Notes under the pieces: generated by a model | Told to the model about the DNA's origin: nothing | Database searches by the model: none | What the model saw: only the letters and a program-made list of their open reading frames with translations | From: WHTX01 sp038255145 | GTDB lineage: Bacteria > Actinomycetota > Acidimicrobiia > Acidimicrobiales > CAIXPF01 | Length of the DNA: 64,000 nucleotides | Direction of reading: 5' to 3' | NCBI GenBank assembly: GCA_038255145.1 | Contig: JBBSLP010000018.1 | Span: forward strand, 1 to 64,000 | In this document: positions 31,628-43,392 of the stretch, one piece after another | Layout: every line of letters starts with the position of its first letter | Numbering within the stretch: position 1 is the first letter of the stretch | Program-made: the position numbers and the translations under genes

Positions 31628-33883
31628 TCAGCTCGCCGTCCACAGCTGGGTGGCGCCCGACCCCGGCTGGTACCAGAGGACGTCGGCCCTTGCGTCGCCG
31701 TTCATGTCCCCGGCCAGGGCCACGGCTCCCGCCGGCGCGCCGCGGTCCAGGTAGGGCAGTTGGCGGTCGGGGCTGCCGTACCACTGCTGCACGTAGCCGT
31801 CGGCTCGACTGACCAGCAGGTCGTCCCGTCCGCCGCCGCTGAAGTCGGCCACCGTGGGCACCAGCGCGCCGGCGGCGGGGAGCTCGGACGCAGCCAGGAA
31901 GCCCTGCCACCAGATCTTGGTGCCGGCGGTTCCGCTCAGCACCAGGTCTTCGAGCCCGTCGCCGTCGAGGTCGCCCACGGCCGGGCTCTGGTCGGCGGGC
32001 AGGGCGGCCTGGGCGGTGGTGAAGGCCATGGACCCCGTCGAGTGCCAGATGTCGTGGACGTACTGGGCCGAGCGATACCACAGCAGGTCCTGGCGGCCGT
32101 CGCCGTCGTAGTCGATGACCACGGCGCGGGACCCTACGGGGGCGCTGGTGGCCCGGGTCGAGAAGGCCCCGGTGCCCGGGCTGGTCCACACCGAGGTGGC
32201 CCCCGTCCTGGGCTCGTACCAGACGAGGTCGTCGTCCCCGTCGCCGTCACCGTCGAACACCGTGGGCAGAAGGGCGCCCTTCACGGCCAGGGGTTGGACC
32301 ACCGGGGTGCCGCTGCGTCGGCCCATCCACAGGAGGTCACCGTCCCTGGTGGCCGACCACCACAGCACGTCGGTGGTGCCCTCACCGTCGGCGTCGAGGA
32401 GCACGGGCTCGAAGGCGGCGTCCACGGTCAGGGTGGAGGTGGCGAAGGCCCCGCTCGACTGGCCGAACCAGATGACCTTGGTCCTGTCGCCCGACCGGTG
32501 CCACAGCACGTCGGTGCGACCGTCGCCGTTGAAGTCCCCGGTCAGGCCGGTGGCCCCGGTCGGCGCGGTGGGACCTGCGGCCAGAGCGATGTTGGAGCCC
32601 CCGACCATGGCCGCGTAGCGGGTGGCCACCTGGGCCCGCACCGCGTCGAAGCTGGAGCGGACCCCGGCGGGACACGAGGTGCTGTTGAGGTCGCCGTGGC
32701 CGACGATGCGGGGGAGGGGTTGCACCGAGGCGGCGGGGTAGAGATCACCGTCGCGCACGATCATGCGGGCCGGGGTGGCGGGATCGGCCCCTCCCAGGTA
32801 GAGCTTCCAGGCGATGAGCTGGGCCAGGGCGGCGACCATGACGTCGCTGGCTCCCATCCCGGCGAAGTTGCCGAGCACGGCGACCCCCATGCTGGCGGTG
32901 TTGAAGCCGTAGGCGTGGGACCCGATGACGGCCGTGGAGGCACCGCCGTCGCGGGCCTCCCACGTGCGGCCGAAGCGGTCGACGACGAAGTTGTACCCGA
33001 TGTCGTTCCAGCCCTGGGTGTCCTGGTGGTAGGCCTGGATGGCCCGCAGGATGCCGGGGACGGCGTCGGCCGTGTAGCCGTAGGGATCGACGTCGGCGGT
33101 GTGGTGGATCACGGCCAGTCGGGCCTCGGCCGCGGCGTCGGGCTGCCACTTCGGGGGCCGGGCCCCCCAGCCGGCGCGCCCGATGATGGGGGGCGGGCCC
33201 ACCGGCCCCGAGCTCAACGGCGGTTCGCTCGCCGCGGCGATGGCGGCCGGGGCCAGCGACCCGTCAGCGGCGGGGGCGGCGTCGAGGCGGACGAGGTGCA
33301 CGGCCAGGTCGGGGGCCGACCCCCCGGCCGCGGCGATCTCGTAGCCGTCGGCCGGGCCCGTCCACACCGGCTCGCTGGCCGCCCGGGGGGCCACGGCCTC
33401 GCCGGCGTCGAACCCCTCGTCCGGCGCGGCGTCACCGGCCTCGAGGTCGGTCCACACCGACCATCCCCCGACGGCGTGGACGCGGACCATGGCCGTCACG
33501 TCGACATCGGGGGCCCAGCTCGCTCCCAGCAGGGTGAAGGGCGCGAGCCCCTCCTCCCGGGCCACGACGGTGAGGTCGACAGCGGCGACACCCAGATCAT
33601 CGGCGGCGCCTTCGGTCGGGGCGGTGGCCGCGGCCGCCGCGGCCAGGGGTGCCGGCTGGCGGGTCTCGACGTGGGCCGCGCCGGCATCGTCTCCGGAAGG
33701 CGCGTCCACGGGCACGGCGGCGATGGCGGCAGCAGGATCGGTGACGGCCGCGACCTGGCGGACCGTGGCCCCGCCGACCGCTGGTGTCGTCACCACGGCC
33801 CCGCACAGGACGGCAGCCAGGGCCGCACCTGAAAGGCGGCGCGCCCGTACCCTCGCCGTTCGCACCGCTGACCCTCGCACCAT
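31628..33883 (-). CDS. Secreted peptidoglycan-recognition amidase with VCBS/FG-GAP repeats
   Basis: This 751-residue exported protein has a signal peptide near residues 10-40 (SGAALAAVLCGAVVTTPAVG) and a variable N-terminal region. A PGRP/amidase_2 domain follows at about 235-420: IIGRAGWGARPPKWQP, LAVIHHTADVDPYGY with a zinc His, and VGHGDLNSTSCPAGV with the His and Cys zinc ligands. The last 310 residues are six or seven repeats of the FG-GAP/VCBS beta-propeller type (GDFNGDGRTDVLWHRSG, DLDGDGLEDLVLSG, GDMNGDARADVLWYQPG) with calcium-binding DxNxDGxxD loops. It should cleave or bind peptidoglycan stems at the cell surface. Confidence 0.92.
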   Translation of the reverse strand: MVRGSAVRTARVRARRLSGAALAAVLCGAVVTTPAVGGATVRQVAAVTDPAAAIAAVPVDAPSGDDAGAAHVETRQPAPLAAAAAATAPTEGAADDLGVAAVDLTVVAREEGLAPFTLLGASWAPDVDVTAMVRVHAVGGWSVWTDLEAGDAAPDEGFDAGEAVAPRAASEPVWTGPADGYEIAAAGGSAPDLAVHLVRLDAAPAADGSLAPAAIAAASEPPLSSGPVGPPPIIGRAGWGARPPKWQPDAAAEARLAVIHHTADVDPYGYTADAVPGILRAIQAYHQDTQGWNDIGYNFVVDRFGRTWEARDGGASTAVIGSHAYGFNTASMGVAVLGNFAGMGASDVMVAALAQLIAWKLYLGGADPATPARMIVRDGDLYPAASVQPLPRIVGHGDLNSTSCPAGVRSSFDAVRAQVATRYAAMVGGSNIALAAGPTAPTGATGLTGDFNGDGRTDVLWHRSGDRTKVIWFGQSSGAFATSTLTVDAAFEPVLLDADGEGTTDVLWWSATRDGDLLWMGRRSGTPVVQPLAVKGALLPTVFDGDGDGDDDLVWYEPRTGATSVWTSPGTGAFSTRATSAPVGSRAVVIDYDGDGRQDLLWYRSAQYVHDIWHSTGSMAFTTAQAALPADQSPAVGDLDGDGLEDLVLSGTAGTKIWWQGFLAASELPAAGALVPTVADFSGGGRDDLLVSRADGYVQQWYGSPDRQLPYLDRGAPAGAVALAGDMNGDARADVLWYQPGSGATQLWTAS

Positions 33884-34016
33884 CCGACGCTGGCTCCTCT
33901 GTCGGCGCGCCGTGGCACACCGAACTCGTCAGACCCCGCCCGCTGGGCCACCCTAACCAGGGGGAGGCAGGATCTGACGACGCGTCAGCAAAGGGCTAAC
34001 GCCGGTTCGAAGAGCA

Positions 34017-37532
<3,516 letters not shown>

Positions 37533-37538
37533 CCCGCC

Positions 37539-37544
37539 AGGCTA
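37539..37544 (-). promoter_or_regulatory. -10 box for metH
   Basis: TAGCCT on the minus strand ends 6 bases before the ATG at 37532. I see no long leader that could house a riboswitch. Confidence 0.5.
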
Positions 37545-37667
37545 CCGGCGCCCACGCTCTGTCTCCCTGGGTGTACCCCACGTCCGCCACCCCCAGTTTG
37601 GGGAACGCAAAGGCGCTGGTGGGGCCAGGCGCACGCCCATCCGGATGGGCCCATGAGCAGGTTCACC

Positions 37668-37673
37668 TAACGT
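37668..37673 (+). promoter_or_regulatory. -10 box for cobalamin adenosyltransferase
   Basis: TAACGT lies 6 bases before the GTG at 37680. Confidence 0.5.
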
Positions 37674-37679
37674 GGCGAC

Positions 37680-38216
37680 GTGAAGGTCTACACAGGCAAG
37701 GGCGACGACGGGACCACCGGGCTGCTGTTCGGTGGGCGGGTGCCCAAGGACTCGGCGCTGCCCTGGGCGTATGGCACCGTGGACGAGGCCCAGGCCACCC
37801 TGGGCATGGCCCGGGCCACCTGCGAGCGGGGCAACGAGCTCGACGTCATCCTCGTGCGGCTGTGCGCCGAGCTCTGGGTGCTCATGGCCGAGCTGGCTAC
37901 CCTGCCGGCCAACCGGGCCAAGCTCACCGCCGGCTCCACCCTGGTCACCGCCGAGATGGTCACCGGCCTCGAGGTCCTCATCGACGAGGCCAGCGCCCGC
38001 TTCGAGCCGCCCAAGGAGTTCGTCGTCCCCGGGCAGTCGCTGCTGTCGGCCCACCTCGACCTGGCCCGCACCGTGGTGCGCCGGGCCGAGCGGCTGTCGG
38101 TGCGGGCCGTGGCCGAGGGCTCCCAGGTCGTGCCCTACCTCAACCGCCTGTCCGACCTGTGTTGGACCCTGGCCCGGTGGCAGGAGGGCGAGTCCCTGCG
38201 CACCCGCTCGGTCTGA
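37680..38216 (+). CDS. Cob(I)alamin adenosyltransferase, PduO type
   Basis: This 178-residue ATP:corrinoid adenosyltransferase of the PduO family makes adenosylcobalamin from cob(I)alamin and ATP. The ATP-binding N-terminus VYTGKGDDGTTGLLFGGRVP is conserved. The C-terminal helix pair has ARTVVRRAERLSV (catalytic arginine region) and VPYLNRLSDLCWTLAR. The GTG start at 37680 fits a leaderless transcript. It stands back to back with metH, which uses methylcobalamin, so the intergenic region controls two B12 users. The stop codon is embedded in a hairpin. Confidence 0.93.
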   Translation: MKVYTGKGDDGTTGLLFGGRVPKDSALPWAYGTVDEAQATLGMARATCERGNELDVILVRLCAELWVLMAELATLPANRAKLTAGSTLVTAEMVTGLEVLIDEASARFEPPKEFVVPGQSLLSAHLDLARTVVRRAERLSVRAVAEGSQVVPYLNRLSDLCWTLARWQEGESLRTRSV

Positions 38217-38228
38217 TCTACAGACCGA
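38208..38228 (+). terminator. Hairpin overlapping the adenosyltransferase stop codon
   Basis: TCGGTCTG (38208-38215) pairs perfectly with CAGACCGA (38221-38228) around a 5-base loop. The TGA stop lies at 38214-38216 inside the structure. It has no T tract, so this is a probable but atypical terminator. Confidence 0.55.
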
Positions 38229-38272
38229 AAGGCCATTCCGTTCGGGCCCGGGAAGGGCGCAGAGCGGGGGGG

Positions 38273-38278
38273 TACGGT
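38273..38278 (+). promoter_or_regulatory. -10 box for pepA
   Basis: TACGGT lies 7 bases before the GTG at 38286. Confidence 0.5.
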
Positions 38279-38285
38279 GGCCGCC

Positions 38286-39740
38286 GTGCCCCTCTCGGTC
38301 GTCCACGCCGCCCACGTCCCTGACCACGTACGCGCCGTCGTCGTGCCCGTCCCCGCCGAGGGCCTGGCCGACAGCGGCCTCGATGTCGACGCCCTCGGCC
38401 GCCTGGGCTTCGAGGCCAAGGCCGACCAGGTGCAGTCCCTGGCCCCGGCCGGCGACGGGCCCGTGCTCGTGGTCGTGGGCCTGGGCCCCTCCGAGGGCGT
38501 GACCGCGGCCGGCGTACGCCGGGCCGCGGCCGTGGCCACCCGGGGTTCCCGCCGCCACGCCGCCGTCGCCATCCGCCTCGACCTCGTCGGCGACCGCCTG
38601 GCCCCCGAAGCCGCTGCGCAGGCGGCGACCGAGGGCGTGCTGCTGGGGGCCTACGAGTACACCGACCTCAAGTCGGTGGCCAGCACCACCAAGCTGGCCG
38701 AGGTCACCGTGGTCAGCGAGGGCGAGGGTGCGGCCCAGGGCGTCGAGCGTGGCGTCGTCGTCGCCGAAGCCGTGACCTGGGCCCGGGACAAGATCAACGA
38801 GCCCGGCGGCTCCCTCACCCCCACCGCCCTGGCCAAGGCGGCCGCCAAGCTGGGCAAGGCCGCAGGGGTCGCGGTCACCATCCACACCCGCAAGGCCATC
38901 CGCGACCTGAAGCTGGGCGGCCTGCTCGGCGTCAGCCGGGGCTCCTCGCAGCCGCCCCGCCTCATCGAGATGCGCTACACGCCCGAGGGCACCAGCCGGG
39001 GCACGGTGGCCCTGGTGGGCAAGGGCGTCACCTTCGACTCCGGCGGCCTGTCGCTGAAGACGGCCGGGGGCATGATGACCATGAAGTCCGACATGGGTGG
39101 GGCCGCCGCCGTCATCGGTGCCGTGGCTGCGGCCGCCCGCCTCGGCCTCGACGTCGAGGTCGTGGGCTGGGTGCCGGCCACGGACAACATGACCGGCCCC
39201 GACGCCACCCGGCCCGGGGACGTGCTCACCATGCGCAACGGCAAGACCGTCGAGGTGCTCAACACCGATGCCGAGGGCCGCCTCATCCTGGCCGATGCCC
39301 TGGCCCTCGCGTCCGAGGCCCACCCCGACGCCATGATCGACCTGGCCACCCTGACCGGGGCGGCCCGGGTGGCCCTGGGCTCGAAGATCGCCGGGCTCAT
39401 CGGCAACCACGACGGCTGGCTGTCCCAGGTCGAGGCGGCCGGTACGGCCACGGGTGAGAAGGTGTGGCGCCTGCCCCTGCCCGGCGAGTACCGCAAGAGC
39501 CTGGACAGCAACGTGGCCGACATGCGCAACATCGCCGGCGGCGACGTGGGTGCGGGGGCCCTGGTCGCGGCGCTGATGCTGGCCGAGTTCGTCGACCCCG
39601 AGATCCCCTGGGCCCACCTCGACATCGCCGGTCCCTCGTGGTCCGACGGCGACGACGGCGAGCTGACCCGGGGGGGCACCGGCTTCGGCGTGCGCCTGCT
39701 CGTCGACCTCATCGAGGGCTTCGCCCCGCCCAAGGGCTGA
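38286..39740 (+). CDS. pepA: Leucyl aminopeptidase (M17)
   Basis: This 484-residue cytosolic aminopeptidase with two zinc or manganese ions removes N-terminal Leu and related residues. The M17 signature is intact: LVGKGVTFDSGGLSLKTAGG (metal-binding Lys and Asp), MKSDMGGAAAVIGAVAAAAR, and NTDAEGRLILADALALASEA (NTDAEGRL). DLATLTGAARVALGSKIAGL follows, as in E. coli PepA. The N-terminal 160 residues form the macro-like domain. I start at GTG 38286, three codons inside the longest frame, because a TACGGT box ends 7 bases upstream. It converges with the Vps62-like gene, with 7 bases between stop codons. Confidence 0.95.
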   Translation: MPLSVVHAAHVPDHVRAVVVPVPAEGLADSGLDVDALGRLGFEAKADQVQSLAPAGDGPVLVVVGLGPSEGVTAAGVRRAAAVATRGSRRHAAVAIRLDLVGDRLAPEAAAQAATEGVLLGAYEYTDLKSVASTTKLAEVTVVSEGEGAAQGVERGVVVAEAVTWARDKINEPGGSLTPTALAKAAAKLGKAAGVAVTIHTRKAIRDLKLGGLLGVSRGSSQPPRLIEMRYTPEGTSRGTVALVGKGVTFDSGGLSLKTAGGMMTMKSDMGGAAAVIGAVAAAARLGLDVEVVGWVPATDNMTGPDATRPGDVLTMRNGKTVEVLNTDAEGRLILADALALASEAHPDAMIDLATLTGAARVALGSKIAGLIGNHDGWLSQVEAAGTATGEKVWRLPLPGEYRKSLDSNVADMRNIAGGDVGAGALVAALMLAEFVDPEIPWAHLDIAGPSWSDGDDGELTRGGTGFGVRLLVDLIEGFAPPKG

Positions 39741-39747
39741 CGGCCGC

Positions 39748-41721
39748 TCAGGCTGTGGGCACGGGCTCCGTGGCCGGCCGGGCGTCGGCCTGTTCGGCCA
39801 CCCGGTCGTAGTAGAGCAGGGTCACGGCCACCGCGGCCACGGGCACGGCCACCAGGTCGACCAGGGACGAGATGAAGTTCACCGACGTCAGGGAGGCATC
39901 GGTGAACAGCAGCACGACCATGCCCACGAAAGGCCCCAGGAAGGCCAGGGCCAGCAGGGCGGTGCCGGCCACGCCCAGGGTCCGCCAGCGACCGTGGCGG
40001 GTGAGCTGGGCGCTGCGGTGGAACGAGGCCCGTACCCCCAGGCCCTCGATCACGCTGACGACGGGGGCCAGGGACCAGCGCACCAGGAGCCACAACCCCA
40101 GGGGGGCCAGGATCACGCTGCCCAGGGTGACGGCGATGACCAGGGCCAGGAGCAGGGCGGCGAGCACGGCCCGCCACGGGTGGGTGGCCTCGCGCAGTGC
40201 GTCGGTGACACCCGGGTGCCGACCCTGTTCGAGGTCGCGCACCGCCGCGACGAGGGCCACCACGACGATGCACAGCGCGGGCACGGTGATGGCGGCGCCG
40301 GCGAAGTGGGCGATGGGGGCGGCCCAGGCACTGCTGTGGTTGACGACGTCGGCCACGTCCCCGGCCGGGGTCAGGTCGAGGATGCCCAGCTGCAGGCCGG
40401 TGGCCACCACGGCCGCCACCACGAGGATGGCCCCCAGGCCACCCATGAGTCGAGGGTGGGCGGCGACCAGGCGCAGCGAGGCGTTGAGGATCTGGCCGGC
40501 CCGCCGGGGGGAGGCGATGGGGCGGATGAGGCCCGGTCGCCACCCGGTGCGCTTGATGGTGAAGGCGGTGACGGCCACCAGCACGAGGAGGGCGCCGAGC
40601 ACGACCCCGGGTTGTTGGATGGTGCGGACGAACAGGCGGGAGGCCCCGGTGCTGGCCGAGCAGAACAGGTTGGTGACGCCCGACCCCAACGGGGTGAGGG
40701 CCACGCTGCCCTCACGGCCGTAGTCGTCGACCCAGGCCACGGGGGTCGCCCACTGCACCTTCTCGTTGGGACCGGTGGGACCGTTGTTGAAGGCGATGTG
40801 CTTCTCGCCCCAGCGGCCCTCGTAGGTCAGCCAGGCGAAGGGGTCCTCGGGCCCGGCCACCTGGTCGGGGAGGAGCACGGCCACGGGACGGAGCTCGGTC
40901 GACGCCGGCAGGCTCTTGTCGCAGCCGAACCCGGTCTGGGCCCCCTTGCCCAGCCAGTGCTCGGCCGCGTAGTAGCTGGCGTGCGATCCCTGGCTGGAGA
41001 AGACCATGGGGTGGGTGCCGTCGCGGCGCTGCAACTTGGTGTCGTCCCAATCGGCCACCTCGACGCCCTCGTGCTGGGCGTAGCCCACCCCGACCGGGTC
41101 CACCCTCAGCGCCTCGGCTGCGGTGGTGGCCGGGAAGATCAGCTGGATCATCTCCCAGTCGCTCTCGTGGCGGTCGTTCCAGTCGTTGAAGACCCAGAAG
41201 ATCCAGAACTGCAGGGCCAGCCGGTCGGGCTCGTCGGGGTCCACGGTGACCTTGGCGTAGACCGAGGCCTGCTCGTCGGCGCCGTTGGCCCGGGACCAGG
41301 TCTCGTAGCCGCAGCCCGGCTCGAGGGCGTCACCGGGCAGGTTCACGTGCCAGTCGGGGCCCTTGCCGTACAGGTCGGAGGCGGTGGGGGCGACGATGGT
41401 CTGGCCATCGGGCCCCTGCAGCAGCACGTCGGCCTTGCCCAGCACGGCGTCCACGGTGGTGGGCCGGTACGGCTCCCCGTCCCCGCACGCCGTCTTCTGG
41501 GTGCGGACCATGATGACGGGCACGTACCTGTCGGCCAGGACCTGGGCCTCGGGGCCGTCCTCGGCCCCGGCGGGGGCCGCGGTCAGCAGCAGGACGGCGG
41601 CCATGGCCAGCACGGCGGCCAGCACGGTGAGGACCGCACCGGGCAGCCGGCCGGGCCACCCTTCGATGGGCCCGCCCGTCCGCCAGCCGAGCCTCCGCCG
41701 TCGGTCCCATCCTCCTGCCAT
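39748..41721 (-). CDS. Secreted Vps62-like domain fused to a polytopic membrane domain
   Basis: This 657-residue protein has an N-terminal signal or anchor helix (GAVLTVLAAVLAMAAVLLLT). The extracellular domain (about 55-350) resembles the Vps62/DUF946 fold. Its marks are LALQFWIFWVFNDWNDRHES then DWEMIQLIFPATT, and MVFSSQGSHASYYAAEHWLG. The C-terminal 290 residues have seven or eight helices (VVLGALLVLVAVTAFTI, AVLAALLLALVIAVTLGSVI, LALAFLGPFVGMVVLLF), like a DUF975/YciC-type membrane domain. Four to six extracellular Cys could form disulfides. The fusion of these two parts is unusual, and I know no assigned function. Confidence 0.65.
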   Translation of the reverse strand: MAGGWDRRRRLGWRTGGPIEGWPGRLPGAVLTVLAAVLAMAAVLLLTAAPAGAEDGPEAQVLADRYVPVIMVRTQKTACGDGEPYRPTTVDAVLGKADVLLQGPDGQTIVAPTASDLYGKGPDWHVNLPGDALEPGCGYETWSRANGADEQASVYAKVTVDPDEPDRLALQFWIFWVFNDWNDRHESDWEMIQLIFPATTAAEALRVDPVGVGYAQHEGVEVADWDDTKLQRRDGTHPMVFSSQGSHASYYAAEHWLGKGAQTGFGCDKSLPASTELRPVAVLLPDQVAGPEDPFAWLTYEGRWGEKHIAFNNGPTGPNEKVQWATPVAWVDDYGREGSVALTPLGSGVTNLFCSASTGASRLFVRTIQQPGVVLGALLVLVAVTAFTIKRTGWRPGLIRPIASPRRAGQILNASLRLVAAHPRLMGGLGAILVVAAVVATGLQLGILDLTPAGDVADVVNHSSAWAAPIAHFAGAAITVPALCIVVVALVAAVRDLEQGRHPGVTDALREATHPWRAVLAALLLALVIAVTLGSVILAPLGLWLLVRWSLAPVVSVIEGLGVRASFHRSAQLTRHGRWRTLGVAGTALLALAFLGPFVGMVVLLFTDASLTSVNFISSLVDLVAVPVAAVAVTLLYYDRVAEQADARPATEPVPTA

Positions 41722-41815
41722 CGGGCCAGTACAGCCGATGGGGGACGGCCCGGACGGGGACAGGCCGCGCCCAGGGCGCGCCTCCCGTCCCCGTGGGCTG
41801 GACCCGGACGCCGGC

Positions 41816-42388
41816 TCAGGCGGCGTCGCTGGTCCGCTGGACCTGGTCCCACTGCTGGTGGGCGTGCTGGAGGGCGGTGGGCAGGCGGGCCAGTTGGTGT
41901 TGGGCCAGCGGGGGCAGGTGGCGACGCACGGCCAGCCCGTGGCGTCCGTAGCGCTGGGCCACCCCGAACTGGGTCAGCCGGGTGACGGTACGTGACACCG
42001 GGGCGTTGCGGCCCACACCGGGGCCCAGGCCCAGGGACAGGGCGCACTCCTGCAGGTCGAGGGTGAAGCCGGCGGGTTCGGCGTCGAGGCGATCAGCCAT
42101 CAGGCGGATCAGCCAGATCGAGCTCGGCCCCAGCACCCCCAACCAGAAGCGCTCGACGTAGGCCGAGCGGGGGTCGTGCCCGAGGTGGTCGATGACGACA
42201 TCGGGCCACGGCGTCACCGACAGCATGGCCGCGGGGCCGGCCGCGGGTCCGGCCGGTGGGGGACACGCCGACGAGAGGGGCGGGTGGGTTCCGTTGCTGG
42301 GGGAGTGCGGGCTGGGGGGCGTCATGCCGATGCCTTCGGGCTCGACCGCCGGGTCGGCGGTGGGCGGAGGGAGAGGAAGTCGTCTCAT
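41816..42388 (-). CDS. Conserved hypothetical with winged-helix-like region
   Basis: This 190-residue protein has a Pro-rich N-terminus of about 50 residues. A conserved core follows: VVIDHLGHDPRSAYVERFWL, GVLGPSSIWLIRLMADRL, and DLQECALSLGLGPGVGRNAP then VSRTVTRLTQFGVAQRYGRH. The last block looks like a winged-helix recognition segment (GxGRNxPxxRTxxRLxxF). I know such proteins only as uncharacterised actinobacterial ones. The start at 42388 is the longest option; an internal ATG at 42226 begins the conserved core. It diverges from the sirtuin gene with a 61-base shared promoter region. Confidence 0.6.
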   Translation of the reverse strand: MRRLPLPPPTADPAVEPEGIGMTPPSPHSPSNGTHPPLSSACPPPAGPAAGPAAMLSVTPWPDVVIDHLGHDPRSAYVERFWLGVLGPSSIWLIRLMADRLDAEPAGFTLDLQECALSLGLGPGVGRNAPVSRTVTRLTQFGVAQRYGRHGLAVRRHLPPLAQHQLARLPTALQHAHQQWDQVQRTSDAA

Positions 42389-42437
42389 GCTATCTCAATG
42401 TCTTTCAAACACAACTCGGCAGCCGTTCGTGCCTGGC

Positions 42438-42443
42438 TAAGGT
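42438..42443 (+). promoter_or_regulatory. -10 box for sirtuin gene
   Basis: TAAGGT lies 6 bases before the ATG at 42450. Confidence 0.5.
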
Positions 42444-42449
42444 CGGGTC

Positions 42450-43247
42450 ATGTCCTCACTCGAGCGGCCTCCTGTCGACGGCGTCGACGCGGCGGTGCGG
42501 GAGGCCCGGCGGCTGATCGACGTGGCCCGGCGCGTCGTCGTGCTGACCGGCGCCGGCATCTCCACCGACAGCGGCATCCCGGACTTCCGCGGTCCCAACG
42601 GGGTGTGGACAAAGAACCCTGGCGCCGAGAAGACGGCCACCCTGCAGAACTACGTCGGCGACACCGAGGTGCGGAAGCGCTCGTGGCAGTTGCGCCTGGA
42701 CTCAGGCATGTGGGGGGCCGAGCCCAACTCGGGCCACCTCGCCCTCGTGCACCTGCAGGAGCGGGGCAAGCTGCACATGCTCATCACCCAGAACGTCGAC
42801 GGGCTGCACCACAAGGCGGGCACCGACCCCGAGCGCCTGGTGGAGATCCACGGCAACGTGCGCGAGGTCATGTGCCTGTCCTGCGACGAGCGGGCCCCCA
42901 TGCAGCGGGCCCTCGATCGGGTGCGGGGCGGCGAGGAGGACCCCGCCTGTCGCACCTGTGGCGGCATCCTCAAGTCGGCCACCATCTCCTTCGGCCAGAA
43001 CCTCGTCCAGGACGACCTGGCCCGGGCCGAGATGGCCGCCCGCACCTGTGACCTGATGCTGGCCGTGGGGTCGACCCTGGCCGTGTACCCCATCGCCGAC
43101 GTGGTGCCCGTGGCCCGGTCCTGCGGCGCCGCCGTCGTCATCCTCAACGCCGAGCCCACGGCCATGGACGAACTGGCCGACGTGGTCGTCAACGCCTCGA
43201 TCGGCGACGTGCTCGGACACATCGTCGGCCTCGACCCCCGGCCCTGA
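42450..43247 (+). CDS. NAD-dependent protein deacylase, Sir2 family
   Basis: This 265-residue sirtuin removes acyl groups from lysines, using NAD. The NAD pocket VVVLTGAGISTDSGIPDFRG lies at about 29-48. It is followed by HMLITQNVDGLHHKAG and the catalytic His in VEIHGNVREVMCLSCDERAP near 132. The structural zinc is bound by the CLSC and CRTCGG cysteines. The end of the Rossmann fold reads LMLAVGSTLAVYPIADVVPV. The active site is complete. The 57 residues before the zinc module contain QLRLDSGMW, so the substrate pocket is not of the Tyr/Arg desuccinylase type as far as I can see. The mRNA is likely leaderless. Confidence 0.93.
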   Translation: MSSLERPPVDGVDAAVREARRLIDVARRVVVLTGAGISTDSGIPDFRGPNGVWTKNPGAEKTATLQNYVGDTEVRKRSWQLRLDSGMWGAEPNSGHLALVHLQERGKLHMLITQNVDGLHHKAGTDPERLVEIHGNVREVMCLSCDERAPMQRALDRVRGGEEDPACRTCGGILKSATISFGQNLVQDDLARAEMAARTCDLMLAVGSTLAVYPIADVVPVARSCGAAVVILNAEPTAMDELADVVVNASIGDVLGHIVGLDPRP

Positions 43248-43264
43248 CCCCCGCCCTGACCCTG
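43241..43264. repeat. 12 bp tandem duplication over the sirtuin stop codon
   Basis: GCCCTGACCCCC (43241-43252) contains the TGA stop and is followed by GCCCTGACCCTG (43253-43264), again with TGA. Confidence 0.65.
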
Positions 43265-43321
43265 CCCGGGTCCGTCCCCGCGCGGGAATCGGGGGGCCGG
43301 GACGAATGTTGACCGTGTAGC

Positions 43322-43327
43322 TAGGAT
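43322..43327 (+). promoter_or_regulatory. Probable -10 box for rhodanese-MoeB gene
   Basis: TAGGAT is preceded by GTGTAGC. It would give a leader of about 60 bases ending in a GGAG ribosome binding site (43385-43388). Confidence 0.4.
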
Positions 43328-43392
43328 TTCGGTTCGACCCACCCGCCACCCCGCTCGCTGCCGGGTGGCGGCCCCGACGAAGACGGAGCGCC

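Noticed and set aside
37533..37679. Riboswitch (cobalamin, SAH or SAM type) between metH and the adenosyltransferase gene
   Set aside because: I found no conserved B12-box or SAH-riboswitch core. Both genes have TANNNT boxes 6 bases before their starts, leaving no leader RNA to fold.
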